Source: Seriola aureovittata
Lineage: Eukaryota > Chordata > Actinopteri > Carangiformes > Carangidae
Assembly (NCBI RefSeq): GCF_021018895.1
Contig: NC_079386.1
Span: 12,765,835-12,829,834 of the forward strand
Reading direction: 5' to 3'
Length of the DNA stretch: 64,000 bases
Position 1 is the stretch's first letter; each line of letters begins with the position of its first letter. Below are positions 1 through 11,371 of the stretch, one piece after another. The notes beneath the pieces are model-generated. The model saw only the letters and a list, made by a program, of their open reading frames with translations. It ran no database searches and was not told the origin of the DNA. Position numbers and translations under genes: made by a program.

Positions 1-202
1 GGCCCAGTGTAATTCCCTCTATGGGTCAATCCCAAAATAACACTGAATAATGATGACATTGATGACTTGTTGACAGATTGTCGACAGATTTTTAATTTCG
101 AACAAACTCAAAAAATGTGACAAAAATGAGATATTGAGCTGCCGAGGTGAAGTTAATGTGACGTGATGAATGAAGAAGCTTAAAGACTGGGTGTGAATCC
201 GT

Positions 203-983
203 CTATCCTCCATGAACTCTCAGCAGCACGAGGATGAGATCGTTGTGCTGGATGCCATGTTGAACCAGCGTGGTGGAGTCATCGGACAGTGTCTGATCTT
301 TGAAAACCAGCCGCACTTCACCCTTTCCTGCGAGACACAGAGAAACAAAATGAGTGTGGTCTTCCATGAGAGATGAACATTCATATCACTTGGAGTGTAA
401 GTTCACATTTTAATTGTGAGCTGACCAGGAACAATTGTCAAATTATCAATTATCACATTATCGAAAACCGCATCATCAGTCGAGTGCAATATTCAAATCG
501 CAGGTGCTGCATTTTTTTTTTTTTTTGGATAAAGATAAAATGCGTCGCCACACACCATAAATCAAGCATTGCGGTGCCGCAGAGACGCATGTGGGATGTA
601 AAGGAACAGGATTGTTTGGTACAAGCTCCAACAAAAACACATCATCTTCATTTTTATATTTTTTCACTGAAAATGAAATGCAAAAAAAATGACCACTCCA
701 ATGAAATCGTGTGTTATTATTATTGTTAAGTTATAAATTGCATAGTTTAATTTGCTAGTTCAGAAGTTAGTTGGCTACATGTTCACCCACGGTACTGTAA
801 GTTTACTTTCGATCTGTTTTAAGAGTATTTATTACCTTTGACGCTGGGAATCGCCTTCAGTACTTTCCTCTTCAGCTGTTTCGTGGTCACTTTATTCATC
901 TGCTTCTTTGACTTGACCAGGGGGACACTCATCATGCCACCTGTAAGCCCGTTGTGCACCCTCACTGATATGCCCTTACACAT
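203..983 (-). CDS. UBL-1: ubiquitin-like protein ending in Gly-Gly (2 exons)
   Basis: Two minus-strand exons, 983-836 and 327-203, join in phase 1 and encode 90 residues. The protein starts MCKGISVRVHNGL, has an alpha-1-like stretch (VTTKQLKRKVLKAI), then a segment like the second half of ubiquitin (EVRLVFKDQTLSDDSTTL) and ends LRVHGG followed directly by a stop. Splice signals are AAAG|GTAATA and CTCGCAG|GAAAGG. Intron position and phase match the four other UBL genes here. Gly-Gly at the exact C-terminus is the form that E1 enzymes activate, so no precursor processing would be needed. The body is only distantly ubiquitin-like, so it is not ubiquitin itself. It is divergently paired with RBR-A. 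Its precise substrates are unknown. The start codon fits the paralogues' length. Confidence 0.82.
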
Positions 984-1476
984 GTTTTCGTGTGTGATGC
1001 TCCTCTCAGGTTCTGTCTGTTGACGGTAATGACAGTGGAGGTCGATGTTTCGTCAGACGTCAGAGAAGACCTGCCTCTTTTGTTCTCAGCATAAAGTAAT
1101 CTCGTCCTATCAGTGTTTGTTGTGCTCACTGCGGAAACTCCCTGAAATTCAAGAACCAATATTTGTTTTACTTTCACATTGGGTTTGTCCTATTAACAGC
1201 TCATATGAAACAGTTTACCAAAACAACAACATTGACATTTATTTTTATTGATTTTATTACAGTATTCTTTAAAATACAGAAGAACATCTTTTTGAAATTG
1301 TTGGGGTTTTCACAACAAAGACACTTTAGAGTTTGTCCATACTTTGCATCATACTGCGTGGGAAGCATTTCACTATCCACCAAAAACAACCAATGTGTGA
1401 ATCCGTTTCCTTATTCAGCATCACATCCTGTTTGTTTTGGTAAAAAGCTGCTGTGAAACAATTTATCAATCCAGCT

Positions 1477-1486
1477 GAAAAAGAAA
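1477..1486 (+). promoter_or_regulatory. ISRE/IRF-type site GAAAAAGAAA
   Basis: Exact match to GAAANNGAAA, followed by CC as in strong ISREs. The same site is kept at 5142-5151 and 8602-8611; the fourth copy of the block (12242) has one base changed. Confidence 0.55.
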
Positions 1487-1691
1487 CCAAAGACTGAGTG
1501 ACATAATCACAGGATTTTAAATATGATTTCATGCATATTCAAAACAATGCAATAACAAAAATAATACAATACTCCACCAAAAAGAAAATGAACCCATTTT
1601 CAACAGCACATTACTGGTTAGTAAAATGAAATATGGAATGGGGAAAACCAGACATGCTTTCAGTCACGTAATTTATTGTAACTGCAAAAGA

Positions 1692-1701
1692 GAAAGTGAA
1701 A
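1692..1701 (+). promoter_or_regulatory. ISRE/IRF-type site GAAAGTGAAA
   Basis: Exact GAAANNGAAA match lying between UBL-1 and RBR-A. It is repeated at 8817-8826 in the UBL-2/RBR-B promoter, and in variant form (GAAACTGAAA) at 6562-6571 upstream of the UBL relic near 6.0 kb. Confidence 0.6.
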
Positions 1702-2323
1702 ATATTACCCAGTGTGCCACTTGATGTTTTAAAAAGATAAAATTGTATTATGTTTGAGTAATTTGTCACAATAAGGTGAATCTCTGAACTAAACTATGAA
1801 TTGTTTGGACACCAAAATATTTTTGAACTCCTGCATGAATGTAAACCCTGTTTCTGTAACGTAACAGTTCGATACAGATCTATATCGTTCTGCAAGAGGG
1901 AAATTCCTTTTTGCAGCAAGGCAGCATGAAACATGCCACAATAAACCCACGATCCAAAAAATAAGACAATAAAAATGCTGGAACTATACTTTACAAGCCA
2001 TTCAAACAGTAAGGATGTTTGTTAAATACAATAATAAAACAGCTAAAAGAGAATAAAGATAAGAAAAACAAAGTGCAAGTGGCAGAGTATACTGCACTAG
2101 ATGACAACTTATTGCATATGAGATAAATAAAAAGTTGAACCTGCTGCACCTCATTTTTGGAAAGTTGTTGTTTGCGTGTGTCTGTGATATGGAGATATAT
2201 TATATATAATATATATATTATTATTATATTAATGTTGCTTTGAACCAGATCATCCTGTGAAACACTTTATCAATCCCAGGACCATCACTCCACAGACAAG
2301 ACAACAAAACAGCGTTATTCACT

Positions 2324-2329
2324 CACGTG
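2324..2329. promoter_or_regulatory. E-box CACGTG within TCACGTGACT
   Basis: The 10-mer TCACGTGACT lies about 130 bp upstream of the RBR-A start. It recurs at 9448 (RBR-B), at 12461, and at 34723 in the UBL-5/RBR-D promoter. The core fits USF/MiT-TFE family sites; binding is inferred only. Confidence 0.45.
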
Positions 2330-2340
2330 ACTTTAAACTG

Positions 2341-2346
<6 letters not shown>

Positions 2347-2390
<44 letters not shown>
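2347..2390. repeat. (CA)n microsatellite
   Basis: Perfect dinucleotide run just upstream of the RBR-A first exon. The RBR-B copy (about 9472-9504) is shorter. Confidence 0.95.
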
Positions 2391-2458
2391 GCAGGAAACT
2401 CAACAGGGAGCTTCGGTGTTTGTAGTTGGTGGAGAAACTAGAAGCCGCTCGGGTTAAA

Positions 2459-2636
2459 ATGGGCTCTAATGAGTCTAATGATGGACACGCGACGTGTCAG
2501 GCTGAGAAGTGTTATAACCCGCGAGACTCGACACTTCGCTTCGTGAACACAGAGGACGAGTTCGACTGTAAGTAACCGAGTATGTCCCCAAAGTGTCCAA
2601 AGAAGTGTGTACGGTGTATAAGCGTCGCGTTTTGTT

Positions 2637-2721
<85 letters not shown>

Positions 2722-4159
2722 CGGTTTCTCCGTGTTTTTCCTCAGTTCTGTGTGAAGGTTTCAAGTCTCGCAGAGCTCTGATGTCCTGTGGTCACGCTGT
2801 GACTCCGACGTCTCTGACCAACTGGTGCCGCAGGTTATTGGACCAGGTAGGCTGTATATATGTACATATATCAGATTGCCTTTTATGAAATATGTTTTTA
2901 AAAAAAAACCATATGTACATACAATATATGTAAAAAATAATAAATATGAAACGCATTACAAATTGGCAGTTTCATATATTAACATATAGGCTGTATGTCT
3001 AGCCCATAAAAATATGTTTGTTCATGTATGTATGCATATAGATATGGCCTATACGTAGCTATATCCGTCCAATAGCCCGTCAATATATGTTATTATATAT
3101 CTACATTTAAAAGATAGACATGTATGTTAAAGAAAAACATATAAGCAGAGATAATTTTTTATGTATGTTGTATTGATAAACTTGCATTCATAATAATATA
3201 AATATATATCGTTAATATATATGGTTGCAACATATAGTGCCATATAAAGAAATTATTTTTAATTTACTGTATATACATATACAAATTTCTCTATCAACTT
3301 ATATCTTCATACATTCAGAGAATGTATATGTGATAATAATATATTGCCTTTATGGCTCCTTTCCAACTTGTAATCGTTTTGTCAATTTACTTTTCCATAT
3401 TTTAATAAAGGGTGAAAGCAGATTCACATGTGCCCAACGTGGTTGTGTCTATGAGTGGCCTCTCTCAGAGGTTCGTAAAATGGCTCTTCTGACACCTGAA
3501 GAAACGGAATATTTTGAAAAAGCCTTGGCTGCCAATGCTCAAAAGGATAACTTGGATACCAAATTAGTAAGTGTCCCATTGAAACTATATGATGTTCACT
3601 AACTGTAACTGAAAACTAAATCTGTTGCTCAAAAATCAGTTCTGAATGGTGATAAAAAATTGTGAAATAATAACGAAAAAAACGTCTCTCTGTTTTCCCT
3701 CGTCTCTCACCTCCTTCCACATCACAGTGTCCTGGATGCAGCACTTTTGTGAGAAAGGAAACCTCTAATCTGAGCGTCCGCTGCGCAGTGTGCACAGCAA
3801 AGAGAGGACGGGTCTATGAGTTCTGCTGGCAGTGTTTGAAGGAGTGGAAGGGTCCGGCTCCACGCTCAGACCGCTGTGAAAACGACGGCTGCTGCAATGA
3901 ATCACTGAAAGCTCTGAAAAACTGTCCAGATATCACCTTTGAGTCTGTGACAGGGGTCACTGGCTGTCCCTCCATCCGAGCCTGTCCCACCTGTGGCTCA
4001 CTGGTGGAGCATAGCAAAAAGCATTGTACAAACATCGTCTGTCCCCGATGTCAGGTGCCGTTTTGTTTTGTGTGCCTGAAGCTAACAGGAGGGTGTTATT
4101 CAGCACGGTGCTCTGCTGCCCCCAGACAGACCTCTATACCCATGTGGAAGAAGCAATGA
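2459..4159 (+). CDS. RBR-A: RBR-like (RING-IBR-RING2) E3 ligase, 4 coding exons
   Basis: Exons 2459-2567, 2746-2846, 3411-3566 and 3728-4159 join in phase to encode 265 residues. The order is: a short N-terminus with the family motif CYNPRDSTLRFV; a degenerate RING1 (MSCGHAVTP, NWC, then FTCAQRGC in exon 3); an IBR with four Cys pairs (CPGC, RCAVC, FCWQC, RC-x4-GC); and RING2 (CPTC, KKHC, CPRC, FCFVC). The Cys of KKHC lies where RBR ligases such as HHARI carry the thioester-forming Cys (GGCNHM), so a transthiolating E3 is likely. RING1 lacks a clear first CxxC pair, so E2 recruitment may be unusual. The C-terminus ends in PRQTSIPMWKKQ, a motif conserved in the family. Head-to-head with UBL-1; near-identical to RBR-B. 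Confidence 0.85.
2640..2720. repeat. (TG)n tract in RBR-A intron 1
   Basis: About 80 bp of perfect TG ends roughly 25 bp before the acceptor of exon 2. RBR-B has the same arrangement at about 9756-9834. Confidence 0.95.
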
Positions 4160-5587
4160 TATAAACAACACTATGTAAGTGCTTCTGTGTCTTTTTATGT
4201 GTCTTTTCTTAATTGCACCATTGCTGTAATTTACATTCTTCTCTGGTTTTGAAAATCTGAAATATAATTTCTTTATAGAAACATCTGGTAAATAGGATGT
4301 TCCTGTTTTGTCAGTGAGAAATTGAGCCAGATGTGATCGTCATGCCTGGAGTCTGCCTGAACTATAAGGTTGAGAATTGTCACATATATTGTGAGTCTGA
4401 AGCGTTTATCGATTCATAATTGTCTTATTTCATAAATGCTTTCATATTCCACCACCACATGTTGTTGTTCGTTTCATTGTGTATTGCCTCAGCCTCCTTT
4501 TTGTCTTGTGTTATCACTACATCACTGCTCCTTTGTCACACATGTTAATATACAAACATACTATTCATTTGAGTGAATTATTTCTGTTGCACATTAAAAT
4601 GATAACTGAGCGCTGGATTAAAACAACACTGTGTAGATAGAACTACACAAAAACAAAACTTCAAATGCTGTTGGCTATCAGCTCCATCGTTGGCTGATAA
4701 TTAAAAGATATGTCCGTGCTATATTTTTAGCTTGTATTAACACCACATACACCACAACTTGGTAGATTTTTCCCACTTCATTTCCTCTGACTATGTTTCC
4801 TTGCGGGTTTGTGAGTTGAACATGTTGTTCAGGCCACTAAACCAGAACAACAGCGCTGATCACAGCAAAGGCTCGTCCATGTTTTGGACACTTTAGAGTT
4901 TGTCCTGTACTTTGCATCATAAAGCCTGGGCAGCGTTTCAGTATATTCCCCTAAAACAGCAAATTTGTGAGTGTATTTCCTTATTCAGCGTCACAAAGTC
5001 CTGTTGTTGTACCTGAAATAATAACAGGAAAGTACCGAATATACCAGCACCAGTGTTTGGCATGAGAACACGGCAGTGAACATGCTTCACTTTCTGTTTG
5101 TCTTACTGAAAGCTGCTGTAAAACTATTTATGAATCCCACTGAAAAAGAAACCAAATGCATTTATTGACATTATTACAGTATTTTAAATAAAGAATATGA
5201 AGAATATGGATATTTAGAATAATGCAATAACATAAAAAGTACAACTATGAGCCATTGCATTACTTCACAAACAAGGCAACAAACCCAGGTTGTACATGTC
5301 AAAGTAAATAAAATGAAAGGTGAATATCTAGAGGGGGAATCCAGACTTTCTGTCGTGCATTTACGTGACTTCTTGTAACTGTCAGGAAACACACACAAAT
5401 AAAACCCTGCAGCAATTAGTAAAGGTGACAGAGCAGGCGGTGTTGGAAATGACTCAGGGACTTTCCTCTAACAACTGGGTCGGCAGTATCATGTTTTGTG
5501 ATTGGCTCTTTGTATTGGTCTCTTGACCAATTAGAACGCAGCTTCTCAGAGGGATGTTCAGTTCATGTTCAGTGTTTAGCAGAGCTG

Positions 5588-5594
<7 letters not shown>
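4160..5594. other. RBR-A 3' flank, part of the tandem duplication
   Basis: No gene is seen. The segment matches 11372-12697 downstream of RBR-B apart from a ~120 bp stretch near 4260-4375 that RBR-B lacks. From about 4890 it resembles the promoter block at 1318-1720, including an exact GAAANNGAAA site at 5142, as if it once lay upstream of another UBL gene. Confidence 0.6.

Positions 5595-5649
<55 letters not shown>
5595..5649. repeat. (TG)n microsatellite
   Basis: Perfect dinucleotide run. It lies at the right-hand end of the duplicated unit, where copy 2 lacks it. Confidence 0.95.
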
Positions 5650-6011
5650 TATGTCTGATCCAAACAAGTTCATCTATGTGAATAGTTAATCTTTAATAAC
5701 TGAAACGCTTAATAAAGGTTCCTTTCACATGAACACAGAAAGTCTATCTGATGTCTGACCCAAACAGGTTCATGCATGTGAATACATTTCCTGAATGTTG
5801 AACAGGATAAATGACAGAGAAATAGTAACATGTATCCACATATCATATAAAATGTATTATCAAACAGATATTTTACATATACAGTGGACGAATAGTGAAG
5901 CTGGAAACTGGTAAGTTTTTCTACTGTAGGTCTAGAAGTGTAAAGATCTGATGCTGTTTGTCACAGAGCAAAACCTGACATGAAGTCAGTTTTAATCAAA
6001 GGCTGGGTGCA

Positions 6012-6386
6012 CCCTCACTGATCCCTTACACATGTTTTCGTGTGTGATGCTCCTCTCAGGTTCTGTCTGTTGACGGTAATGACAGTGGAGGCCGATGTTT
6101 CGTCTTATGAACAAGAGCAGACGTCAGAGAACACCTGCCTCTTTTATTCTCATCATAAAGTAACCTCTCGTGCTATCACTGTTGTGCTCACTGAAATTAC
6201 ACGGAAAACTCCCTGAAATTCAAGAACAAGAACCAATGTTTGGTTTACTTTCACATTGGGTTTGTCTTATTAACAGCTCATATGAAACAGTTTACCAAAA
6301 CAACAAAGTTGAAAAAAAATGCTTTGATGTTATTACAGTATTTTTAAAATACAGAAGAACATCTTTTTGAAATTGTTGGGGTTTTA
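6012..6386 (-). pseudogene. UBL relic: copy of UBL-1 5' end and upstream DNA
   Basis: This stretch repeats about 951-1310, including the UBL-1 start codon region (reverse complement of cccttacacatg), and then stops; the rest of exon 1 is missing. An exact GAAACTGAAA site follows at 6562-6571. It is best read as the remains of a third UBL copy in this part of the array. Confidence 0.6.
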
Positions 6387-7194
6387 GCTGCAAATTCAAA
6401 ACAATGCAATACTACAAATAAGAAAATATAGCAATTTCTGCTTAACAGTTAATAAAATTACTTTTATTTTTTTATTTTAGTAAATAAAATGAGTTTTATG
6501 AATATATAGATGGGAAATTCTGACCATCTGGCATGATCTGATTTCTTTTAACTGCAAAGGAGAAACTGAAAGTATCTAAAAGAAATGGCAGCCGGTGATG
6601 CCTTCTGCATTGAAATCAGTTTGATGTACAATATTCAACAGTCATTTTTGGAAAACAGCAGAGACTCACCGATGAGTTTACTCACTGTCTTGACAGTGTT
6701 TCTCCAACTGATTCCAGTTTTGAACATTTATATTCAGTGAGAAGATTAGGACTGATTCCATGAAGGATCTGTGAAATAATAACACCATCAGGTGTCTGTC
6801 GACATACAGTAACATGTATCCGCATATCATATAAGATCTGATATCAAACAGATATTTTACATATACTATGGATGTGTATGTTGCATTTCTACAACCTTGT
6901 TAAAATGTTAACTAGAAAAGACCAAATGAAGTTTTATTTTCTGTAACAACTGCCCATTTAAATATCACAATATAGTGTCACAACATATGACATCCATTTC
7001 TGGGAAAAAATCTTTCTGATCAGAACTGACCCAAAATATTGTGCCTGCATTTTGAAAAGAGCAAACTCACAAAAAGATATCTTTGTTGTCACTGGTTTGA
7101 GTTTAATAAATTTTCACAATTTTTGGTTAACATAATGGATGATTGGCCAGAATTACATGGTATTAGTGACCTCTGGTGCTTTTTGGCAACCTGT
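6387..7194. other. Intergenic, no gene recognised
   Basis: Contains a diverged promoter-like block with the 6562 ISRE-type site and a repeat of a short segment also found near 5816-5900, 12825-12870 and 14215-14280 (the ATCAAACAGATATTTTACA type). Otherwise nothing is recognised. Confidence 0.5.
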
Positions 7195-8215
7195 CTACCC
7201 TCCATGAACCTTCAACACCAAGTGGATGACAGACTTGTTGCAGATGCCATATTTAGACAGCAAGGTCTTGCCGTCATCCAGTGTCCTGCCATTGTAGGTT
7301 GGCCGCACATCACCCTGTCCTACACACACATACAGGACAGAAAAGTGAGAGTCACAGGGAGAATCAAGTTATGTGCAGGTCTTACACAAGAGATGAACAT
7401 TTATATCACTTAAAGTGGAGGGTAAAATTTAATTCAACTGATTGTGCATCTATGCAATAATTTCTCTTATTACTTGTTATTATTGTTGTTGCATATTGAA
7501 AGTTAAATACAGGTTTGAGTGCTGCTTAACAGGACAGTATAGCAAGTGAATAAGTGAGCACATAGAGAGTTATGAAATCATTTAAAGTTCATATGCCCCT
7601 TTATGAGCTGATCATATGCACCAGTGGTCCCCAAACTAAGGCCCGCGGGCCGGATACGGCCCGTCCCCACATTTGGCCCGGCCCCCTGAACTATTATTAT
7701 TTATTTCATTAATAGTGTTATTATTTATTTCCTGACTTTTTTTCTGTGAAGAACCCGGAAAGGGTTATTTGGTTATGCGTGGCTTTCTGGAAAACAATAC
7801 ATTTTTACGTTTAGGCACCCCTGCGATTGTCACACTTTTTCTGTTACAAACTGAACCCGGCCCCCCATCAGAGAAGGGAAAAGTTATGTGGCCCTCACAG
7901 GAAAAAGTTTGGGGACCCCTGATATGCACATTCTGTACTGGCTGCTTTACATTACATTAGAGGCTATTAGCTACAGTATGTATTTTAAAACACAAAAATA
8001 TTTCATATAGACATTTTTAAGACATTTAATAAAGTACAACTTCTATGTGTGTCAGATGTGTGTCTTTCTTTTTTCTGTGTATTACCTGGAAACTTTTTCA
8101 CTGCTGCCTCCTGTAGCTGCTGCACAGTCATGTCCCCCACCTTAGTGTTGAACATCTCGACCGTTTTGCTGTCCCCTCCAGGCCCATACATCACGAGTGA
8201 TTGGACATCACACAT
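7195..8215 (-). CDS. UBL-2: ubiquitin-like protein ending in Gly-Gly (2 exons)
   Basis: Exons 8215-8086 and 7319-7195 join in phase 1 and encode 84 residues. It begins MCDVQSLVMYGPGG, has an alpha-1-like stretch (DMTVQQLQEAAVKKF), then RTLDDGKTLLSKYGI (compare ubiquitin QLEDGRTLSDYNI) and ends LKVHGG then stop. The acceptor GTGTGTAG|GACAGG preserves the frame found in UBL-1. It therefore looks like a ready-to-conjugate UBL. A 300 bp hAT element sits in its intron. It is divergently paired with RBR-B across a promoter nearly identical to that of UBL-1/RBR-A, yet its protein differs strongly from UBL-1, so the pair of UBLs is older than the recent duplication. Confidence 0.82.
7622..7921. mobile_element. 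Non-autonomous hAT element with perfect 8 bp target duplication
   Basis: Terminal inverted repeats CAGTGGTCCCCAAAC and GTTTGGGGACCCCTG bound 300 bp, flanked on both sides by ATATGCAC (7614-7621 and 7922-7929). The GGCCCG-rich sub-termini are typical of vertebrate hAT MITEs. It lies within the UBL-2 intron and contains no transposase. Confidence 0.92.
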
Positions 8216-9465
8216 TTCGCTTACTTTGTTTGCGTGTTATGATCCTGTCGCATCTGTTTTCTTGTAGGAAATGAGGCTTAGAGCGTTGCTTCTTGTTTTT
8301 AAAAAGAGCTCACTTTCGTTTTGGCAGTATAGCCAATAGCCATCCTTCTATTCTTATCAGTGTCGTGGTGGGAAATCACCTGGCATCCGAGCACCAGAGT
8401 TTGCGTGTGACCACAGGCTGTTTAACTAAGTTATGTCACAACAAAGACACTTTAGAGTTTGTCCATACTGCATCATAATGTGTGGGAAGCATTTCACTAT
8501 ATCCACCAAAAACAACCAATGTGTGAATCCGTTTCCTTATTCAGCATCACATCCTGTTTGTTTTGTTAAAAGCTTCTGTGAAACAATTTATCAATCCAGC
8601 TGAAAAAGAAACCAAAGACTGAGTGACATAATCACAGGATTTTAAATATGATTTCATGCATATTGAAAACAATGCAGTAACAAAAATAATACAATACTCC
8701 ACCAAAAAGAAAATGAACCCATTTTCAACAGCACATTACTGGTTAGTAAAATGAAATATGGAATGGGGAAAACCAGACATGCTTTCAGTCACGTAATTTA
8801 TTGTAACTGCAAAAGAGAAAGTGAAAATATTACCCAGTGGGCCACCTGATGTTTTAAAAAGATAAAATTGTATTATGTTTGAGTAATTTGTCACAATAGG
8901 GTGAATCTCTGAACTGAACTATGAATTGTTTGGACACCAAAATATTTTTGAACTCCTGCATGAATGTAAACCCTGTTTCTGTAACGTAACAGTTCGATAC
9001 AGATCTATATCGTTCTGCAAGGGGGAAATTCCTTTTTGCAGCAAGGCAGCATGAAACATGCCACAATAAACCCACCATCCAAAAAATAAGACGATAAAAG
9101 TGCTGGAACTATACTTTACAAGCCATTCAAACAGTAAGGATGCTTGTTAAATACAAGAATAAAACAGCTAAAAGAGAATAAAGATAAGAAAAACAAAGTG
9201 CAAGTGGCAGAGTATACTGCACTAGAAGACAACTTATTGCGTATGAGATAAATAAAAAGTTGAACCTGCTGCACCTCATTTTTGGAAAGTTGTTGTTTGC
9301 GTGTGTCTGTGATATGGAGATATATTATATATAATATATATATTATTATTATATTAATGTTGCTTTGAACCAGATCATCCTGTGAAACACTTTATCAATC
9401 CCAGGACCATCACTCCACAAATAAGACAACAAAACAGCGTTATTCACTCACGTGACTTTAAACTG

Positions 9466-9505
<40 letters not shown>

Positions 9506-9573
9506 GCAGGAAACTCAACAGGGAGCTTCGGTGTTTGTAGTTGGTGGAGAAACTAGAAGCCGCTCGGGTTAAA
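8216..9573. promoter_or_regulatory. Divergent promoter between UBL-2 (-) and RBR-B (+)
   Basis: From 8437 on this copies the block at 1311-2458. It includes GAAAAAGAAA (8602-8611), GAAAGTGAAA (8817-8826), the E-box CACGTG (9449-9454) and a shorter (CA)n run. No gene is seen. Confidence 0.6.
8817..8826 (+). promoter_or_regulatory. ISRE/IRF-type site GAAAGTGAAA
   Basis: Exact GAAANNGAAA match between the UBL-2 and RBR-B starts; copy of the site at 1692. Confidence 0.6.
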
Positions 9574-9753
9574 ATGGGCTCTAATGAGTCTAATGATGGA
9601 CACGCGACGTGTCAGGCTGAGAAGTGTTATAACCCGCGAGACTCGACACTTCGCTTCGTGAACACAGAGGACGAGTTCGACTGTAAGTAACCGAGTATGT
9701 CCCCAAAGTGTCCAAAGAAGTGTGTACGGTGTATAAGCGTCGCGTTTTTTTTA

Positions 9754-9836
<83 letters not shown>

Positions 9837-11371
9837 CGGTTTCTCCGTGTTTTTCCTCAGTTCTGTGTGAAGGTTTCAAGTCTCGCAGAGCTCTGATGTC
9901 CTGTGGTCACGCTGTGACTCCGACGTCTCTGACCAACTGGTGCCGCAGGTTATTGGACCAGGTAGGCTGTTCGAACACATTTTAAAATGATACATCTATT
10001 CTCGAAATACGTTTGGACACGATACACCATACGCAAATGTAATATATGCACATATATCAGATTGCTTTTTTATGAAATATATGTTTAAAAAAAAAAAAAA
10101 ACATATGTACATACAATATATGTAAAAAATAATAAATATGAAACGCATTACAAATTGGCAGTTTCATATTTAACATATAGGCTGTATGTCTAGCCCATAA
10201 AAATATGTTTGTTCATGTATGTATGCATATAGATATGGCCTATACGTAGCTATATCCGTCCAATAGCCCGTCAATATATGTTATTATATATCTACATTTA
10301 AAAGATAGACATGTATGTTAAAGAAAAACATACAAGCAGAGATCATTTTTTATGTATGTTGTTTTGATAAACTTGCATTCATAATAATATAAATATATAT
10401 CGTTAATATATATGGTTGCAACATATAGTGCCATATAAAGAAATTATTTTTAATTTACTGTATATACATACACAAATTTCTCTATCAACTTATATCTTCA
10501 TACATTCAGAGAATGTATATGTGATAATAATATATTGCCTTTATGGCTCATTTCCAACTTGTAATCGTTTTGTCAATTTACTTTTCCATATTTTAATAAA
10601 GGGTGAAAGCAGATTCACATGTGCTCAAAGTGGTTGTGTCTATGAGTGGCCTTTCTCAGAGGTTCGTAAAATGGCTCTTCTGACACCTGAAGAAACAGAA
10701 TATTTTCAAAAAGCCTTGGCTGCCAATGCTCAAAAGGACACACATTTGGATACCAAATTAGTAAGTGTCCCATTGAAACTATATGATGTTCACTAACTGT
10801 AACTGAAAACTAAATCTGTTGCTCAAAAATCAGTTCTGAATGGTGATAAAAAATTGTGAAATAATAATGAAAAAAACGTCTCTCTGTTTTCCCTCGTCTC
10901 TCACCTCCTTCCACATCACAGTGTCCTGGATGCAGCACTTTTGTGAGAAAGGAAACCTCTAATCTGAGCGTCCGCTGCACAGTGTGCACAGCAAAGAGAG
11001 GACGGGTCTATGAGTTCTGCTGGCAGTGTTTGAGGGAGTGGAAGGGTCCGGCTCCACGCTCAGACCGCTGTGAAAACGACGGCTGCTGCAATGAATCACT
11101 GAAAACTCTGAAAAACTGTCCAGATATCACCTTTGAGTCTGTGACAGGGGTCACTGGCTGTCCCTCCATCCGAGCCTGTCCCACCTGTGGCTCACTGGTG
11201 CAGCATAGCAAAAAGCATTGTAAAAGCATCGTCTGTCCCCGATGTCGGGTGAAGTTTTGTTTTGTGTGCCTGAAACTGGCTGAAGAGTGTTTCAAGACAA
11301 GTAAAATTTCAGGACAGTGCTCCAGTGGTGTTGCCCCCAGACAGAGCTCTATACCTGTGTGGAAGAAGTAA
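9574..11371 (+). CDS. RBR-B: RBR-like E3 ligase, 4 coding exons
   Basis: Exons 9574-9682, 9861-9961, 10602-10760 and 10922-11371 join in phase to give 272 residues. Domain order is as in RBR-A: CYNPRDSTLRFV, degenerate RING1 (MSCGHAVTP), IBR (CPGC, RCTVC, FCWQC) and RING2 (CPTC, KKHC, CPRC, FCFVC) with the catalytic-Cys position kept. Exons 1 and 2 encode the same protein as in RBR-A. Exon 4 differs at eight residues up to the end of RING2, five of them close to the KKHC cysteine, and then in the tail, where RBR-B keeps the longer form ending GVAPRQSSIPVWKK. Head-to-head with UBL-2. Likely the better preserved of the two duplicates. Confidence 0.86.
9756..9834. repeat. (TG)n tract in RBR-B intron 1
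   Basis: Perfect TG run ending about 26 bp before the exon 2 acceptor, as in RBR-A. Confidence 0.95.

Larger units (their letters stand above)
1311..2458. promoter_or_regulatory. Divergent promoter block between UBL-1 (-) and RBR-A (+)
   Basis: No gene is seen between the UBL-1 start and the RBR-A start. This block recurs nearly unchanged upstream of RBR-B (8437-9573), and its first ~400 bp recur in diverged form near 4.9-5.5 kb and 12.0-12.6 kb. It contains two exact GAAANNGAAA sites (1477-1486 and 1692-1701), a CACGTG E-box (2324-2329) and a (CA)n run (about 2347-2390). The segment 984-1310 is also copied at about 6033-6386. Confidence 0.6.

Noticed and set aside
2640..2888. Open frames of poly Val-Cys or Thr-His (also at 5.5, 9.7, 13.7, 21.3, 22.0 kb)
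   Set aside because: They are translations of (TG)n/(CA)n microsatellites.
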